Assembly (NCBI GenBank): GCA_038329965.1
Contig: JBBQNN010000008.1
Coordinates: 11,393 to 75,392, forward strand
Source: QHCA01 sp003244095
GTDB lineage: Bacteria > Actinomycetota > Actinomycetes > Mycobacteriales > QHCA01
Direction of reading: 5' to 3'
Length of the DNA: 64,000 nucleotides
Below the pieces are notes generated by a model. That model searched no databases. It saw nothing but the letters and a program-made list of their open reading frames with translations, and had not been told where the DNA came from. Each line of letters starts with the position of its first letter. The first letter of the stretch is position 1. Below are positions 15,696 through 23,697 of the stretch, in pieces. The position numbers were made by a program, and so were the translations under genes.

Positions 15696-17084
15696 GCTGC
15701 CGAGGGTGGCCGGCGCAGATGGCGTCGGGGCCTCGGCGACCGGCGGCACCCCGGCGCCGACGACACTGGCGGGGTCGCGGCCCGGCACCGCGTTGATCAC
15801 GACACCGAGCAGCTTGGTACGGACCTGGGCGGCGGTGATCCGGGCCTGCTGCACCTCGTCGATGCTGGTCGCGCCGTAGCGGACCACGAGCAGCACGCCG
15901 TCGGCGATCGCCGCGAGCTCGGCCGCCTCGGCGTAGGGCAGCAGTGCCGGCGCGTCGATGATCACCAGGTCGGCCAGCGCTTCCAGGCGCTCGAGCAGGC
16001 GGACGACGGCCGAGCCGCCGGGCAGCGGTCCTTGGTCGGCCCCCGCCCCGGCGGGCAGCACCCGCAGCCCGGTCGAGCCGCCCGGGCGCAAGGCGGCCTC
16101 AAGGTCGGCGTCGCCGGCGAGGACCGTACCGAATCCCGATCCGGAGTCCAGGCCGAGCATGCGGCTCAGGGCAGCGTCGCGCAGGTTGGCGTCGACCAGG
16201 ATCACCTGACGGCCGGCCTCCGCGGCGGCGGCGGCCAGGTTGGCAGCTACCCGGCTCGCGCCCGCTCCCGGCTGGGCGCCGGTCACGACCACCGAATGGG
16301 CCGACCCCTCGGGCAGGGCGAACTGCATGCTGACCCGTAGCTTGCGGAAGGCGTCCGCCGCCTGTGATCGCGGCTCGTCGCGGACCACCACGCCGGCACC
16401 CTTGTGCCGCCCGATCACGCCCAGCGGGGGTTCGCCGGTCGCCTCGGCCAGGGCGACGCTGTCGGTGACGCTGCGGTCGAGCAGCAGCCGGGCCAGCACC
16501 AGCGGGACCGCGATGGCCAGCCCGGCGAACAGCCCGATGATCAGGTACAGCGTGGGCTTGGGCGCCACCGGCGAGGTCGGCACCTCGGCCACCGCCGCTG
16601 TGCCGACCTTGATCGGCGCCGGGCCGCCGGTCGTGGGCCGCTCGATCCGGTCGACGACGACGGCGAGTTGCTCGGCGACGGCGTTGGCGATGTCGGCCGC
16701 CGTCTTGGCCGAGCCGAAGGTGACCTTGATCTTCACCAGGGCGGTGGCCGGCGCGACCCACTGGACGTTGACGTGGCCGGCCAGGTCGGGAGCGCCCGTG
16801 ATCCCGAGCTTGGCCGCAACGGGGTTGAGCACCGCGGAGGACGTAGCGAGATCGACGTAGGACTGCGCCCGCTGCTGGGTGAACAGCCCGGCGACATAGG
16901 CATCGCTGACACCGTCGGCCCTCTGCAGGGAAGCGTTGGGGCTGACGAGGATCTCCGACGTCGCCTCGTAGGACTTGGCTTGGACCAGGCTGGCCAGGCC
17001 GGCGAGGAGGATCCCGGCCAGCACGCAGATGCCGATCAGGCGCCAGGAATCACGGAAGTGCAGGGCGACGCGGCGCAGGTTCAT
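15687..17084 (-). CDS. Wzz/BY-kinase-like polysaccharide co-polymerase with altered Walker A
   Basis: A 465-aa protein: TM1 (LIGICVLAGILLAGLASLV), an extracytoplasmic Wzz domain (AKSYEATSEILVSP to about residue 170), TM2 (TLYLIIGLFAGLAIAVPLVL), then a MinD/BY-kinase ATPase domain. Walker A' (ILVDANLRDAALSR) and Walker B (LVIIDAPALLP) are readable. The P-loop reads GAQPGAGASRVAANL, with Ala where GEGKST-type loops have the catalytic Lys. The tail lacks a tyrosine cluster (ends APTPSAPATLGSST). It may therefore regulate chain length without kinase activity. The 3' end overlaps the convergent acyltransferase by 9 nt. Confidence 0.86.
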   Translation of the reverse strand: MNLRRVALHFRDSWRLIGICVLAGILLAGLASLVQAKSYEATSEILVSPNASLQRADGVSDAYVAGLFTQQRAQSYVDLATSSAVLNPVAAKLGITGAPDLAGHVNVQWVAPATALVKIKVTFGSAKTAADIANAVAEQLAVVVDRIERPTTGGPAPIKVGTAAVAEVPTSPVAPKPTLYLIIGLFAGLAIAVPLVLARLLLDRSVTDSVALAEATGEPPLGVIGRHKGAGVVVRDEPRSQAADAFRKLRVSMQFALPEGSAHSVVVTGAQPGAGASRVAANLAAAAAEAGRQVILVDANLRDAALSRMLGLDSGSGFGTVLAGDADLEAALRPGGSTGLRVLPAGAGADQGPLPGGSAVVRLLERLEALADLVIIDAPALLPYAEAAELAAIADGVLLVVRYGATSIDEVQQARITAAQVRTKLLGVVINAVPGRDPASVVGAGVPPVAEAPTPSAPATLGSST

Positions 17085-17196
17085 GGAGCTGACCCGAATC
17101 TTCCGGAGGTGATCGAGGGTTGTCCCCGACAAGATAGTCCGCCTGAATTCGCGGCCCGGCGACGGTCCTCTACGGATCGGGTGGCGGCCCGATTGC

Positions 17197-17255
17197 GTGA
17201 TCACGCGCGGATGCTCGCGACACGCCTGAGAAGCCCTGCATCCGTGCATGATCAC
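17197..17255 (-). repeat. 59-bp palindromic element, copy 1
   Basis: It begins GTGATCACGC and ends GCATGATCAC. Read on the minus strand it aligns with the other copies over the core GGCGTGTCGCG. It lies in the divergent gap between the Wzz-like gene and the flippase, ending 4 nt before the flippase Shine-Dalgarno. Confidence 0.85.
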
Positions 17256-17272
17256 CGCGGAGGGTGACGGGC

Positions 17273-18868
17273 GTGCCGGGTATCGTCGTAGGCGGGCGCG
17301 TGCCCGACCAATCGGAGCCGGACGGAGACTCGCGCAGCGTGGGACCCGACATGACCGGCGGTCCGCCAGAACAGCCGACCTCGGTCAATTCAGTCGGCGC
17401 CGACAACTCCCGGGTCGCCGCCAACACCGCCCTTTCCCTGGTTGCCATCCTGGCCTTGGGCGTGACCCGGCTGCTGTTCAGCCTGCTGGTCTCCCACAAG
17501 CTCGGCGCGGCGGTCCTCGGCCGGGTCAACACCCAACTGTCCGTGGCGACATTCGCCTCCCTCGCGTTCGCAACCGGCACCTCGGTCGCCGCGACCAAGT
17601 TCGTCCCCGCCGCGCTCGGCCGTGGCGACGGGGCGCAGGCCCGCCGGGCGCTGTTGCTGCTGACCCGCTGGTGCGTCCTCGGCACTGTCGTCACCACGGC
17701 GGCTGCCGCGCTGATCCTGCCCTGGCTGCGGCCGCCGTTCTCGGTGCGCGAGATCGTCGCGACCTGCGTGCTGGTGGTCGCCTACTCGGCCTACACCTTC
17801 GTACGCGGTGCGCAGTACGGATACGGCAGGGTCCGCCGCTACGCCGCCATCGAGGTGCTCAGCGACGTGGTGGCCGTCATCGGGGCGGTGCTCGTGGTGC
17901 TGCTGCACGCCGGCGTGCTCCTGCTGCTGCCCTTCGTCGCCGGCTACACACTGTTCGCCGTGCTCGGCTGGATCGGCCTACCGCGGCCTGCTGATCGCGC
18001 CGGCCCGGTCGCCGCCTCGGCGGAACTGCCGGGCGACCTGCGCCGGGAGATGCGCAGCTACGGCGTCTGGGCGGCCGTCGGGATCCTGACCAGCACCGGC
18101 TTCCTGCAGCTGTCCATGGTGTTCGCCTACCACTACGGCGCCCGGCACGAGGTCGGCTTCTACGCCGCGGCGCTGGTGCTCACCGTGCCCGCGTACTTCG
18201 TACCCCGGGCCCTGTCGATGGCGTTGTTCCCCTCGATGGCCCACGCCTTCGGCCGGGGCGACACCGGCGAGATCCGGCGGCAGGTCGACGCCGGCACCCG
18301 GATCCTGATGGTCGCCTCGCTGCCCTGCTTCGCCGCCGCGATCCTGCTGGCCCGGCCGGTGCTCACCATCGTCTTCAACCCGTCGTACGCGCAAGCGCAC
18401 CTGGTCCTGGAGTTGCTGCTGGCGGCGACGTACATCGCGATCGTGTCGATCCCGGCGGTCAACTCCCTCAGCGCGACCCAGCACGCGCTGGTCCGGGTGC
18501 CCGCCTTCGCCGCGCTCGCCGGGACGACGGTCGGCGTGATCTGCTGGCTGCTGCTCGGCCCTGGACACGGCATCACCGGAATCGCGATCGGCTACCTCGC
18601 CGGCACGTTCGTCGGCAGCGGGACCAACATGTACGTGGCCTGGCGGCGCTGGCAGCAGTCGTGGACGACCCTGCTGCTGCGGGTCGGCCTGGCGGCCACG
18701 GTCGCCTGCCTGCTGTGGGCGGCGGTCGACGCGACCGGGGGACGCGTCGCCGTCCGGATCGGCGCGATCGCCCTGGTGACGGTCGTGACGGCGGCGATGT
18801 GCCCGTACGAGACGCGGCAGGTCATCGGCCGGCTCCGCCTCGTCGGGCGACAGGCCCTCTCCCGGTGA
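17273..18868 (+). CDS. Wzx-type oligosaccharide flippase
   Basis: A 531-aa polytopic protein of the MOP superfamily, which flips lipid-linked repeat units across the membrane. A polar head of about 45 residues precedes hydrophobic helices beginning VAANTALSLVAILALGVTRL. Family-like segments include LGAAVLGRVNTQLSVATF and PRALSMALFPSMAHAFGRGD; the last is typical of polysaccharide flippases (inner motif SMALFPSMA). GTG 17273 has GGAGG 9 nt upstream, whereas GTG 17264 abuts it, so I take 17273. It belongs with the Wzz-like, sugar transferase and Wzy genes. Confidence 0.9.
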   Translation: MPGIVVGGRVPDQSEPDGDSRSVGPDMTGGPPEQPTSVNSVGADNSRVAANTALSLVAILALGVTRLLFSLLVSHKLGAAVLGRVNTQLSVATFASLAFATGTSVAATKFVPAALGRGDGAQARRALLLLTRWCVLGTVVTTAAAALILPWLRPPFSVREIVATCVLVVAYSAYTFVRGAQYGYGRVRRYAAIEVLSDVVAVIGAVLVVLLHAGVLLLLPFVAGYTLFAVLGWIGLPRPADRAGPVAASAELPGDLRREMRSYGVWAAVGILTSTGFLQLSMVFAYHYGARHEVGFYAAALVLTVPAYFVPRALSMALFPSMAHAFGRGDTGEIRRQVDAGTRILMVASLPCFAAAILLARPVLTIVFNPSYAQAHLVLELLLAATYIAIVSIPAVNSLSATQHALVRVPAFAALAGTTVGVICWLLLGPGHGITGIAIGYLAGTFVGSGTNMYVAWRRWQQSWTTLLLRVGLAATVACLLWAAVDATGGRVAVRIGAIALVTVVTAAMCPYETRQVIGRLRLVGRQALSR

Positions 18869-18883
18869 GCCCGGCGGGCGGGA

Positions 18884-18889
18884 TAGCGT
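18884..18889 (+). promoter_or_regulatory. -10 element of the acyltransferase gene, leaderless
   Basis: TAGCGT ends 7 nt before GTG 18897, with no Shine-Dalgarno. This spacing favours GTG 18897 over the in-frame GTG 18888, which overlaps the element. Confidence 0.45.
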
Positions 18890-18896
18890 GCTGGCC

Positions 18897-19955
18897 GTGA
18901 GCCGTACGGTCGAGGAGCGGGCGTCCACGGCGCCCTCCGAGCCGGCGCCGCCCGCGCGTGCGCTCTGGCCGGACTACGCCCGGGTGGCCGCGATCTGCAT
19001 GGTCGTGGTGATCCATTCCGTCGCCGGCACGGTGACCAGGACGGCCCCCGGCAGCCGGATGTGGTGGGGCGCCGTGCTGCTCGACGCGTCGGCCAGCTGG
19101 GCGGTGCCGGTGTTCGCCATGCTCAGCGGGGCACTGCTGCTGGGCTCCGACCGGTGGCAGGGGACCGCGGCGTTCTACCGGCGGCGGCTGACCCGGGTCG
19201 GCATCCCCATGGTGGTCTGGATCGCCATCTACTTCGCGTGGACCACGTTCTACCTGCACCACCCGTTCACCATGCGGGGGGCGGCGCACGCGACGCTGTC
19301 CGGCTTCCCGTTCTTCCACCTCTACTTCCTGTTCGTGATCCTGGGGCTGTACGCGATCACGCCGTTCCTCCGTGTCGTGGTGGCGGGCATCGGGCGGGGC
19401 GAGCTGATCGGGCTCACGGCTGGGTGTCTCGTACTCACCTGGTTGAACGGCTTCGTCGGCTTCCACGGGATCCCGAACCAGACCAACGCGCTGACCTTCT
19501 TCCTGCCGTACGTGGGGTACTTCCTGGCCGGCTACGTGCTGCGCGACGTGGTGGTCCGGGGGTGGGTGTTCGCGCTGGCGTGTGTGGGCGCCGTGGCGAC
19601 GATCGTTGGCGAGGCGGTGGAGACCCGGGTCATCGGGACGCTGGCGCCGCTGTACAAGTACAGCGCGCTGACCATCGTGATGTCACTGCTGATGTTCGCG
19701 GTGCTGGCGCAGGTGGGGCGGCTGGCGGCCGCGAGAGGGTTGTCCGGCCGGGTGGCGCGCCCGCTGGCCGAGGCGGCCTTCGGCGTCTACCTGCTGCACC
19801 CGATCGTCATCGCTCTCTTCCTGCGGGCAACCGGGATCGACCTGTATCCGGCGACGGTGTTCGAGCTCTTCGCCACAGTGGGTTTCACCATCGTGGCGAC
19901 CTGGATCGTGATCCTGGTCCTGCGGCGGGTGCCGGTGCTGAGGCGCATCGTCTAG
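18897..19955 (+). CDS. Membrane O-acyltransferase, acyltransferase-3 (OafA/NodX) family
   Basis: A 352-aa integral membrane protein with about ten helices. The family signature comes early: LWPDYARVAAICMVVVIHSV contains the Arg and the essential His. PVFAMLSGALLLG and FFHLYFLFVILGLYAITP are also typical. Such enzymes transfer acetyl or other acyl groups to surface sugars. The ending LLHPIVIALFLRA is usual. It lies between flippase and methyltransferase, so it probably decorates the same polymer. Confidence 0.9.
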   Translation: MSRTVEERASTAPSEPAPPARALWPDYARVAAICMVVVIHSVAGTVTRTAPGSRMWWGAVLLDASASWAVPVFAMLSGALLLGSDRWQGTAAFYRRRLTRVGIPMVVWIAIYFAWTTFYLHHPFTMRGAAHATLSGFPFFHLYFLFVILGLYAITPFLRVVVAGIGRGELIGLTAGCLVLTWLNGFVGFHGIPNQTNALTFFLPYVGYFLAGYVLRDVVVRGWVFALACVGAVATIVGEAVETRVIGTLAPLYKYSALTIVMSLLMFAVLAQVGRLAAARGLSGRVARPLAEAAFGVYLLHPIVIALFLRATGIDLYPATVFELFATVGFTIVATWIVILVLRRVPVLRRIV

Positions 19956-20019
19956 GTCGTGTTTCGCAGGCCGCTACCCTCTGATCGAGACCTGAACGCC
20001 TGAGGAAGGACCGTCCCCC

Positions 20020-20769
20020 GTGCAGCTGAAAGACATCGTCCGCAAGGTCACCCGGCCCCTGGGCATCGACGTGATCAAGTACCGGACCGCGCCACAGGAC
20101 GTGCTGCCCGAGGACGTGGCCCTGATCGACTTCGTCCGTCCGTACACCCTGACCACCCCCGAGCGGATCTACGCGGTCGCCCAGGCGACCCGCTATCTGG
20201 TCAAGGCCGGCATCGATGGTGCCTTCGTCGAGTGCGGCGTGTGGCGCGGCGGCAGCACGATGGCGGCGGCGAAGACGCTGGTCGACCTTGGCGCAGCCGA
20301 CCGGGACATCTACCTGTGCGACACCTTCGAGGGCATGACCAAGCCGACCGAGGCCGACCTCGACGTCCAGGGGCTCAAGGCCGCCGACGAGTTCGAGCGG
20401 ACCAAGACCGGCGAGGACTCCTCCACCTGGGTCGAGGTGCCGTTGTCCGAGGTGAAGGCGAACGTCGCGAAGACCGGCTACGACCAGTCGCTGGTGCACT
20501 ACGTGAAGGGCAAGGTCGAGGAGACGCTGCCCGAGCAGGCCCCGGAGAAGATCGCCTTCCTGCGGCTGGACACCGACTGGTACGAGTCCACCAAGCACGA
20601 GATGGAGACCCTGTGGCCCCGGCTGGCCCCGGGCGGAGTGCTCATCGTGGACGACTACGGGCACTGGAAGGGCAGCCGGCAGGCCGTCGACGAGTACATC
20701 GCCGAGAACAACCTCGCCATCCTGCTCAACCGCATCGACTACACCGGTCGCCTCGCCATCAAGCCGTAG
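20020..20769 (+). CDS. TylF/MycF-family sugar O-methyltransferase
   Basis: A 249-aa SAM- and Mg2+-dependent methyltransferase related to macrocin O-methyltransferase TylF. Motifs are AFVECGVWRGGSTMAAA (SAM site), YLCDTFEGMTKPTEADL, LRLDTDWYESTKHEME (metal-binding Asp residues) and GVLIVDDYGHWKGSRQAVDEY (first 20: GVLIVDDYGHWKGSRQAVDE). In polysaccharide clusters these enzymes cap or modify a sugar hydroxyl. GTG 20020 is preceded by GAGGAAGGA. A single -10-like TACCCT at 19974 could drive it. Confidence 0.93.
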   Translation: MQLKDIVRKVTRPLGIDVIKYRTAPQDVLPEDVALIDFVRPYTLTTPERIYAVAQATRYLVKAGIDGAFVECGVWRGGSTMAAAKTLVDLGAADRDIYLCDTFEGMTKPTEADLDVQGLKAADEFERTKTGEDSSTWVEVPLSEVKANVAKTGYDQSLVHYVKGKVEETLPEQAPEKIAFLRLDTDWYESTKHEMETLWPRLAPGGVLIVDDYGHWKGSRQAVDEYIAENNLAILLNRIDYTGRLAIKP

Positions 20770-20834
20770 GTGTACGGGCTCCGTCTCCGTCGCGACGCGC
20801 CTCAGCGCTCGGATGCTCGCCGGGCCCATCGCTG

Positions 20835-20893
20835 GTGATCATGCGCGCTTGCCGGGTTTCCGCGGCGTGTCGCGGGCACTCGCGCATGATCAC
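20835..20893 (+). repeat. 59-bp palindromic element, copy 2
   Basis: Begins GTGATCATGC and ends GCATGATCAC, perfect 10-bp inverted ends. The inner core is GGCGTGTCGCG. Confidence 0.9.
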
Positions 20894-20918
20894 GACCGCG
20901 GGCACCCAGGTCGCCCTC

Positions 20919-20977
20919 GTGATCATGCACGGTCGCGGGGCTTTTCCGGCGTGTCGCGCGCACTCGCGCATGATCAT
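20919..20977 (+). repeat. 59-bp palindromic element, copy 3
   Basis: Begins GTGATCATGC and ends GCATGATCAT, in the same orientation as copy 2 and 25 bp after it. It shares the inner CCGGCGTGTCGCG core and the flank CGCACTCGC. Confidence 0.9.
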
Positions 20978-21101
20978 CGCGGCGGCACGGCGCCCGAGGT
21001 GAATTCAGGTCACGAGCCCGCGACGTGGCCGGCCTGTGGACGGCTACCGCCCTGTGGACAGCACCCTGCGCCGGCCGGCGCCCTCCCGCACGCTGTCCTG
21101 C

Positions 21102-22013
21102 ATGGGACTCGACGAACTTCTTCTCACGCCGTTCACCGCCCGGGATGCTGCTCACCACGGGGTGAGCCGACATCAATTGGGCAGGCTGTGCCGCAACCGC
21201 GATGTGATCCGGATGTTGTATGGCGTCTACGGCAGCAGCCACCTCGATGACAGCCTGTCCACTCGAGCGGCTGCCGTGGCGTTGGTGCTGCCACCGGGTG
21301 CTGTGCTCTGTCGTCGCACCGCCGCGTGGATTCGGGGAGTTGATCTGCGGCGCCCCGGCGAGCCACCACTTCCCGTCGAGGTCCTGGTATGCGCAGGGAC
21401 TCAACCACCGCGCCGCATCGGCGTCATCGCCCACCAGTCCGCCGTGCCCGACGACGACGTCGAACTCGTCGGCGGCCTACCCGCGACCGCTGGCCTGCGT
21501 ACCGCGGTCGACCTGGCCAGGTTTCGGTCGCGAACAGAGGCGATAGTTGCCCTTGATGCGCTGGCCCACGCAGGCATCTGCCGCCTGGACGACGTGGCTG
21601 CTCGAGCTCCAGGGCTGCGAGGGCGACGGGGCGTGCGTCAACTGACCGATGTGATCCCCTTGGCAGACCGGCGATCTGAATCGCCGATGGAGACACGCAC
21701 CCGCATCCTGATCCTCGACGCGGGTCTCCCGACTCCCGAGGTGCAGTACGAGGTCGTCGACCAGTGGGGCCAGGTCATCGCCCGCCTTGACCTGGCGTAT
21801 CCGCTCCGCCGTTTGGGGCTTGAGTACGACGGTCGCATCGCCCACACCGCGTCGTCAGCCTTCGACCGGGACCGGCAACGGCAGAACGAACTGCTCGCCG
21901 GGGGCTGGGTGCTGCTGCGCTTCGTCGCGCGAGATGTCCTAGGGCGCCCGCAGTACGTCGTCCGCCAGATCGAGAGCTTCCTCGGCGCCCAGCCCGGCAG
22001 CCGCTCCGCGTGA
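21102..22013 (+). CDS. AbiEi-like/DUF559 domain protein
   Basis: A 303-aa protein of a type abundant in actinomycetes. The N-terminal winged-helix (FTARDAAHHGVSRHQLGRL, RNRDVIRMLYGVYG) resembles the AbiEi antitoxin domain. The C-terminal DUF559 Vsr-like nuclease fold carries LDLAYPLRRLGLEYDGRIAH (acidic D and E), DRQRQNELLAGGWVLLRF and VRQIESFLG. No toxin partner is adjacent. ATG 21102 is preferred over an upstream GTG at 21036. It interrupts the polysaccharide locus, is flanked by 59-bp elements, and its TGA stop lies inside copy 4. Confidence 0.82.
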   Translation: MGLDELLLTPFTARDAAHHGVSRHQLGRLCRNRDVIRMLYGVYGSSHLDDSLSTRAAAVALVLPPGAVLCRRTAAWIRGVDLRRPGEPPLPVEVLVCAGTQPPRRIGVIAHQSAVPDDDVELVGGLPATAGLRTAVDLARFRSRTEAIVALDALAHAGICRLDDVAARAPGLRGRRGVRQLTDVIPLADRRSESPMETRTRILILDAGLPTPEVQYEVVDQWGQVIARLDLAYPLRRLGLEYDGRIAHTASSAFDRDRQRQNELLAGGWVLLRFVARDVLGRPQYVVRQIESFLGAQPGSRSA

Positions 22014-22068
22014 TCATGCACGGATGCGCGGGCGGTCGACGTGTCGCGCGGCAAGCCTGCATGATCAC
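22010..22068 (+). repeat. 59-bp palindromic element, copy 4 (contains the stop codon of the DUF559 gene)
   Basis: Begins GTGATCATGC at 22010 and ends GCATGATCAC at 22068. Bases 22011-22013 are the TGA of the preceding gene, so the element starts in its last codon. Confidence 0.9.
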
Positions 22069-22076
22069 CAGCCACA

Positions 22077-22098
22077 GGGGGGTGGGGCTGTGCCCCCC
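22077..22098. terminator. G/C-run hairpin between convergent genes
   Basis: GGGGGG (22077-22082) can pair with CCCCCC (22093-22098). CACAG/CTGTG offers an alternative stem. The position between the DUF559 gene and the convergent Wzy gene suits a terminator. Confidence 0.35.
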
Positions 22099-22122
22099 GC
22101 TGCGCCCAGCGAGAGAAGGGCC

Positions 22123-23457
22123 TCAGCGCGGAGGGGCGGCCGCGCCGGCGAGGATGCGGCGGTCGGCCGTGGGTATCGCGGGCCGGGGGGTGCTCCGCGC
22201 AGGGGGGCGGGGCCGGGACGCCGACTCGCTGCGTACCCGCGACAGGGCCAGCGCCATCGTCCAGTAGAGCAGGCCGAGCTGCGGCCAGAAGAAGAAATTG
22301 ACCGTCAGCGAGGTCAGGGCGAATCCGGTCAGCGCGAGCCAGGCCGCCAGCACCTCCGGCGCGGCCGACCGCAGCCGCAGCGCCGCCGGCAGCCACCACA
22401 GTGAGGCGACGATCGCGATGACCAGCAGCACCCCGGCAAGCAGGCCGAGGGTCGCCGCGGCCTCCAGGACGGAGTTGTGCGCGGTCGTACCCGCCACGCC
22501 GTAGGGGGTGTTGCGGTAGAGCGGAAGGGCATCCTCGTACTTGCTGGGCCCGACGCCGAACCACAGGTTGGCCCGGATCATCTTGATGGCTGCCGTCCAC
22601 AGGGCCGCCCGGTCGTTGCCGTCCTTGAGGAAGCGGTCCCTGATAGGGGAGCCCAGGACCAGGACCAGCAACACGACACCTGCCGAAACGGCGACCCGCG
22701 GCTTCAACCGCAGCCCCAACAGCACCACGACAAGACCGAAACCCAGCGCGGTGGACACCCGGTCGAACGTGAATAGCAGGGCCACGGCCAGCGTCACCGC
22801 CGCAAAACTCCACCGGATCCGGGCCTGGCGGTCGGCACCCGCCCCGATCGCATAGGCGGCAGCGACCGGCAGCGCCAGCGCGAACAACGCCCCGGCCCCG
22901 CTCGCGGGCAGGCCCAGCGTGCCGTCGATGCGGCCGGGGAAGACGCCGAACAGGGAGTCGTACGCGCGGAACGGCTCGATGCCGATGTAGTGGGTGCCGA
23001 CCGAGAAGCCGGTGACGAACGCGCCGATGCCGAACAACGCGTCGGCGGCGGCGATGATCGTGGCCCACCGCAACAACAACGTACGGAGCGTTCGGTCGGT
23101 GCCGAGGACGAAGGCCAGGCCGATGATCAGCGTGGTCTCGAGCCAGCGCACCGGGCCGCCGAGGACGTCCTTGAGGTCCAGGCCGGCCGCGGCCGCGGAG
23201 GCACCTGCGAGCAGGGCGATCTCGACAGTGACCAAGGCAACAGCGGAGGTCCGCAACGGCAGGCCACGACGGTGCCTCGCCGCCACGGCGTACAGCCCGA
23301 CGCCGACCGCCAGGATGGGCGGGAAGTCGTTGAGGGCCAGCCCGATGCTGGAGAACTGCAGGTAGGGGACCGCCGGCGTCAGGGCCAGGAGCAGGAAGAA
23401 CGCCGCTCCGGCCCGCCAGCCGGGCGGCCGGCCCGTACCGGCTCGACTACGCACCAT
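22123..23457 (-). CDS. O-antigen polymerase/ligase (Wzy/WaaL) family protein
   Basis: A 444-aa polytopic membrane protein with about 11-12 helices. The Wzy_C-type periplasmic region is around ANLWFGVGPSKYEDALPLYRN (first 20: ANLWFGVGPSKYEDALPLYR), then TTAHNSVLEAAATLGLLAG, whose AHNSxLE motif is the ligase-superfamily hallmark. It should polymerise lipid-linked repeat units made by this locus. I chose ATG 23457 with GAAGG just upstream; the frame continues to 23586 without a start of comparable quality. It diverges from the dehydrogenase gene. Confidence 0.88.
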   Translation of the reverse strand: MVRSRAGTGRPPGWRAGAAFFLLLALTPAVPYLQFSSIGLALNDFPPILAVGVGLYAVAARHRRGLPLRTSAVALVTVEIALLAGASAAAAGLDLKDVLGGPVRWLETTLIIGLAFVLGTDRTLRTLLLRWATIIAAADALFGIGAFVTGFSVGTHYIGIEPFRAYDSLFGVFPGRIDGTLGLPASGAGALFALALPVAAAYAIGAGADRQARIRWSFAAVTLAVALLFTFDRVSTALGFGLVVVLLGLRLKPRVAVSAGVVLLVLVLGSPIRDRFLKDGNDRAALWTAAIKMIRANLWFGVGPSKYEDALPLYRNTPYGVAGTTAHNSVLEAAATLGLLAGVLLVIAIVASLWWLPAALRLRSAAPEVLAAWLALTGFALTSLTVNFFFWPQLGLLYWTMALALSRVRSESASRPRPPARSTPRPAIPTADRRILAGAAAPPR

Positions 23458-23697
23458 TCGCCTTCCCCGACCCGTCCGTCCGCGTCCGTGGCAGCCTACC
23501 TCGGCCCCCGGACAGGCCCCGGAGACCGGCCATGGCGAGCGGGACGGTACGACCTCGGCTTGGATGCGATCGTGGGAGTGGTACACACTGGAGGACTGCG
23601 ACCGAAGTGCACGCCGCCGATGGCGGTCGGTGTTCGTTCCCCGCCGCGGGGTACAGGGTGATGAACGCGCTGAAGGCTCCTGAAGGAAAGGTAGAGC

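Larger units (their letters stand above)
20770..21101. other. 332-bp gene-free stretch holding two 59-bp elements
   Basis: Between the methyltransferase stop and the DUF559 gene I see no gene. The stretch is occupied by two 59-bp palindromic elements (20835-20893, 20919-20977) separated by 25 bp. About 120 bp of plain sequence follows, including the similar short runs CCTGTGGAC and CCTGTGGACAGC near 21044-21064. Confidence 0.7.

Noticed and set aside
21036..21101. Upstream GTG start for the DUF559 gene
   Set aside because: The added 22 residues (Arg/Pro/Ser rich) are not like the N-terminus of the family, which begins close to the FTARDAA segment.
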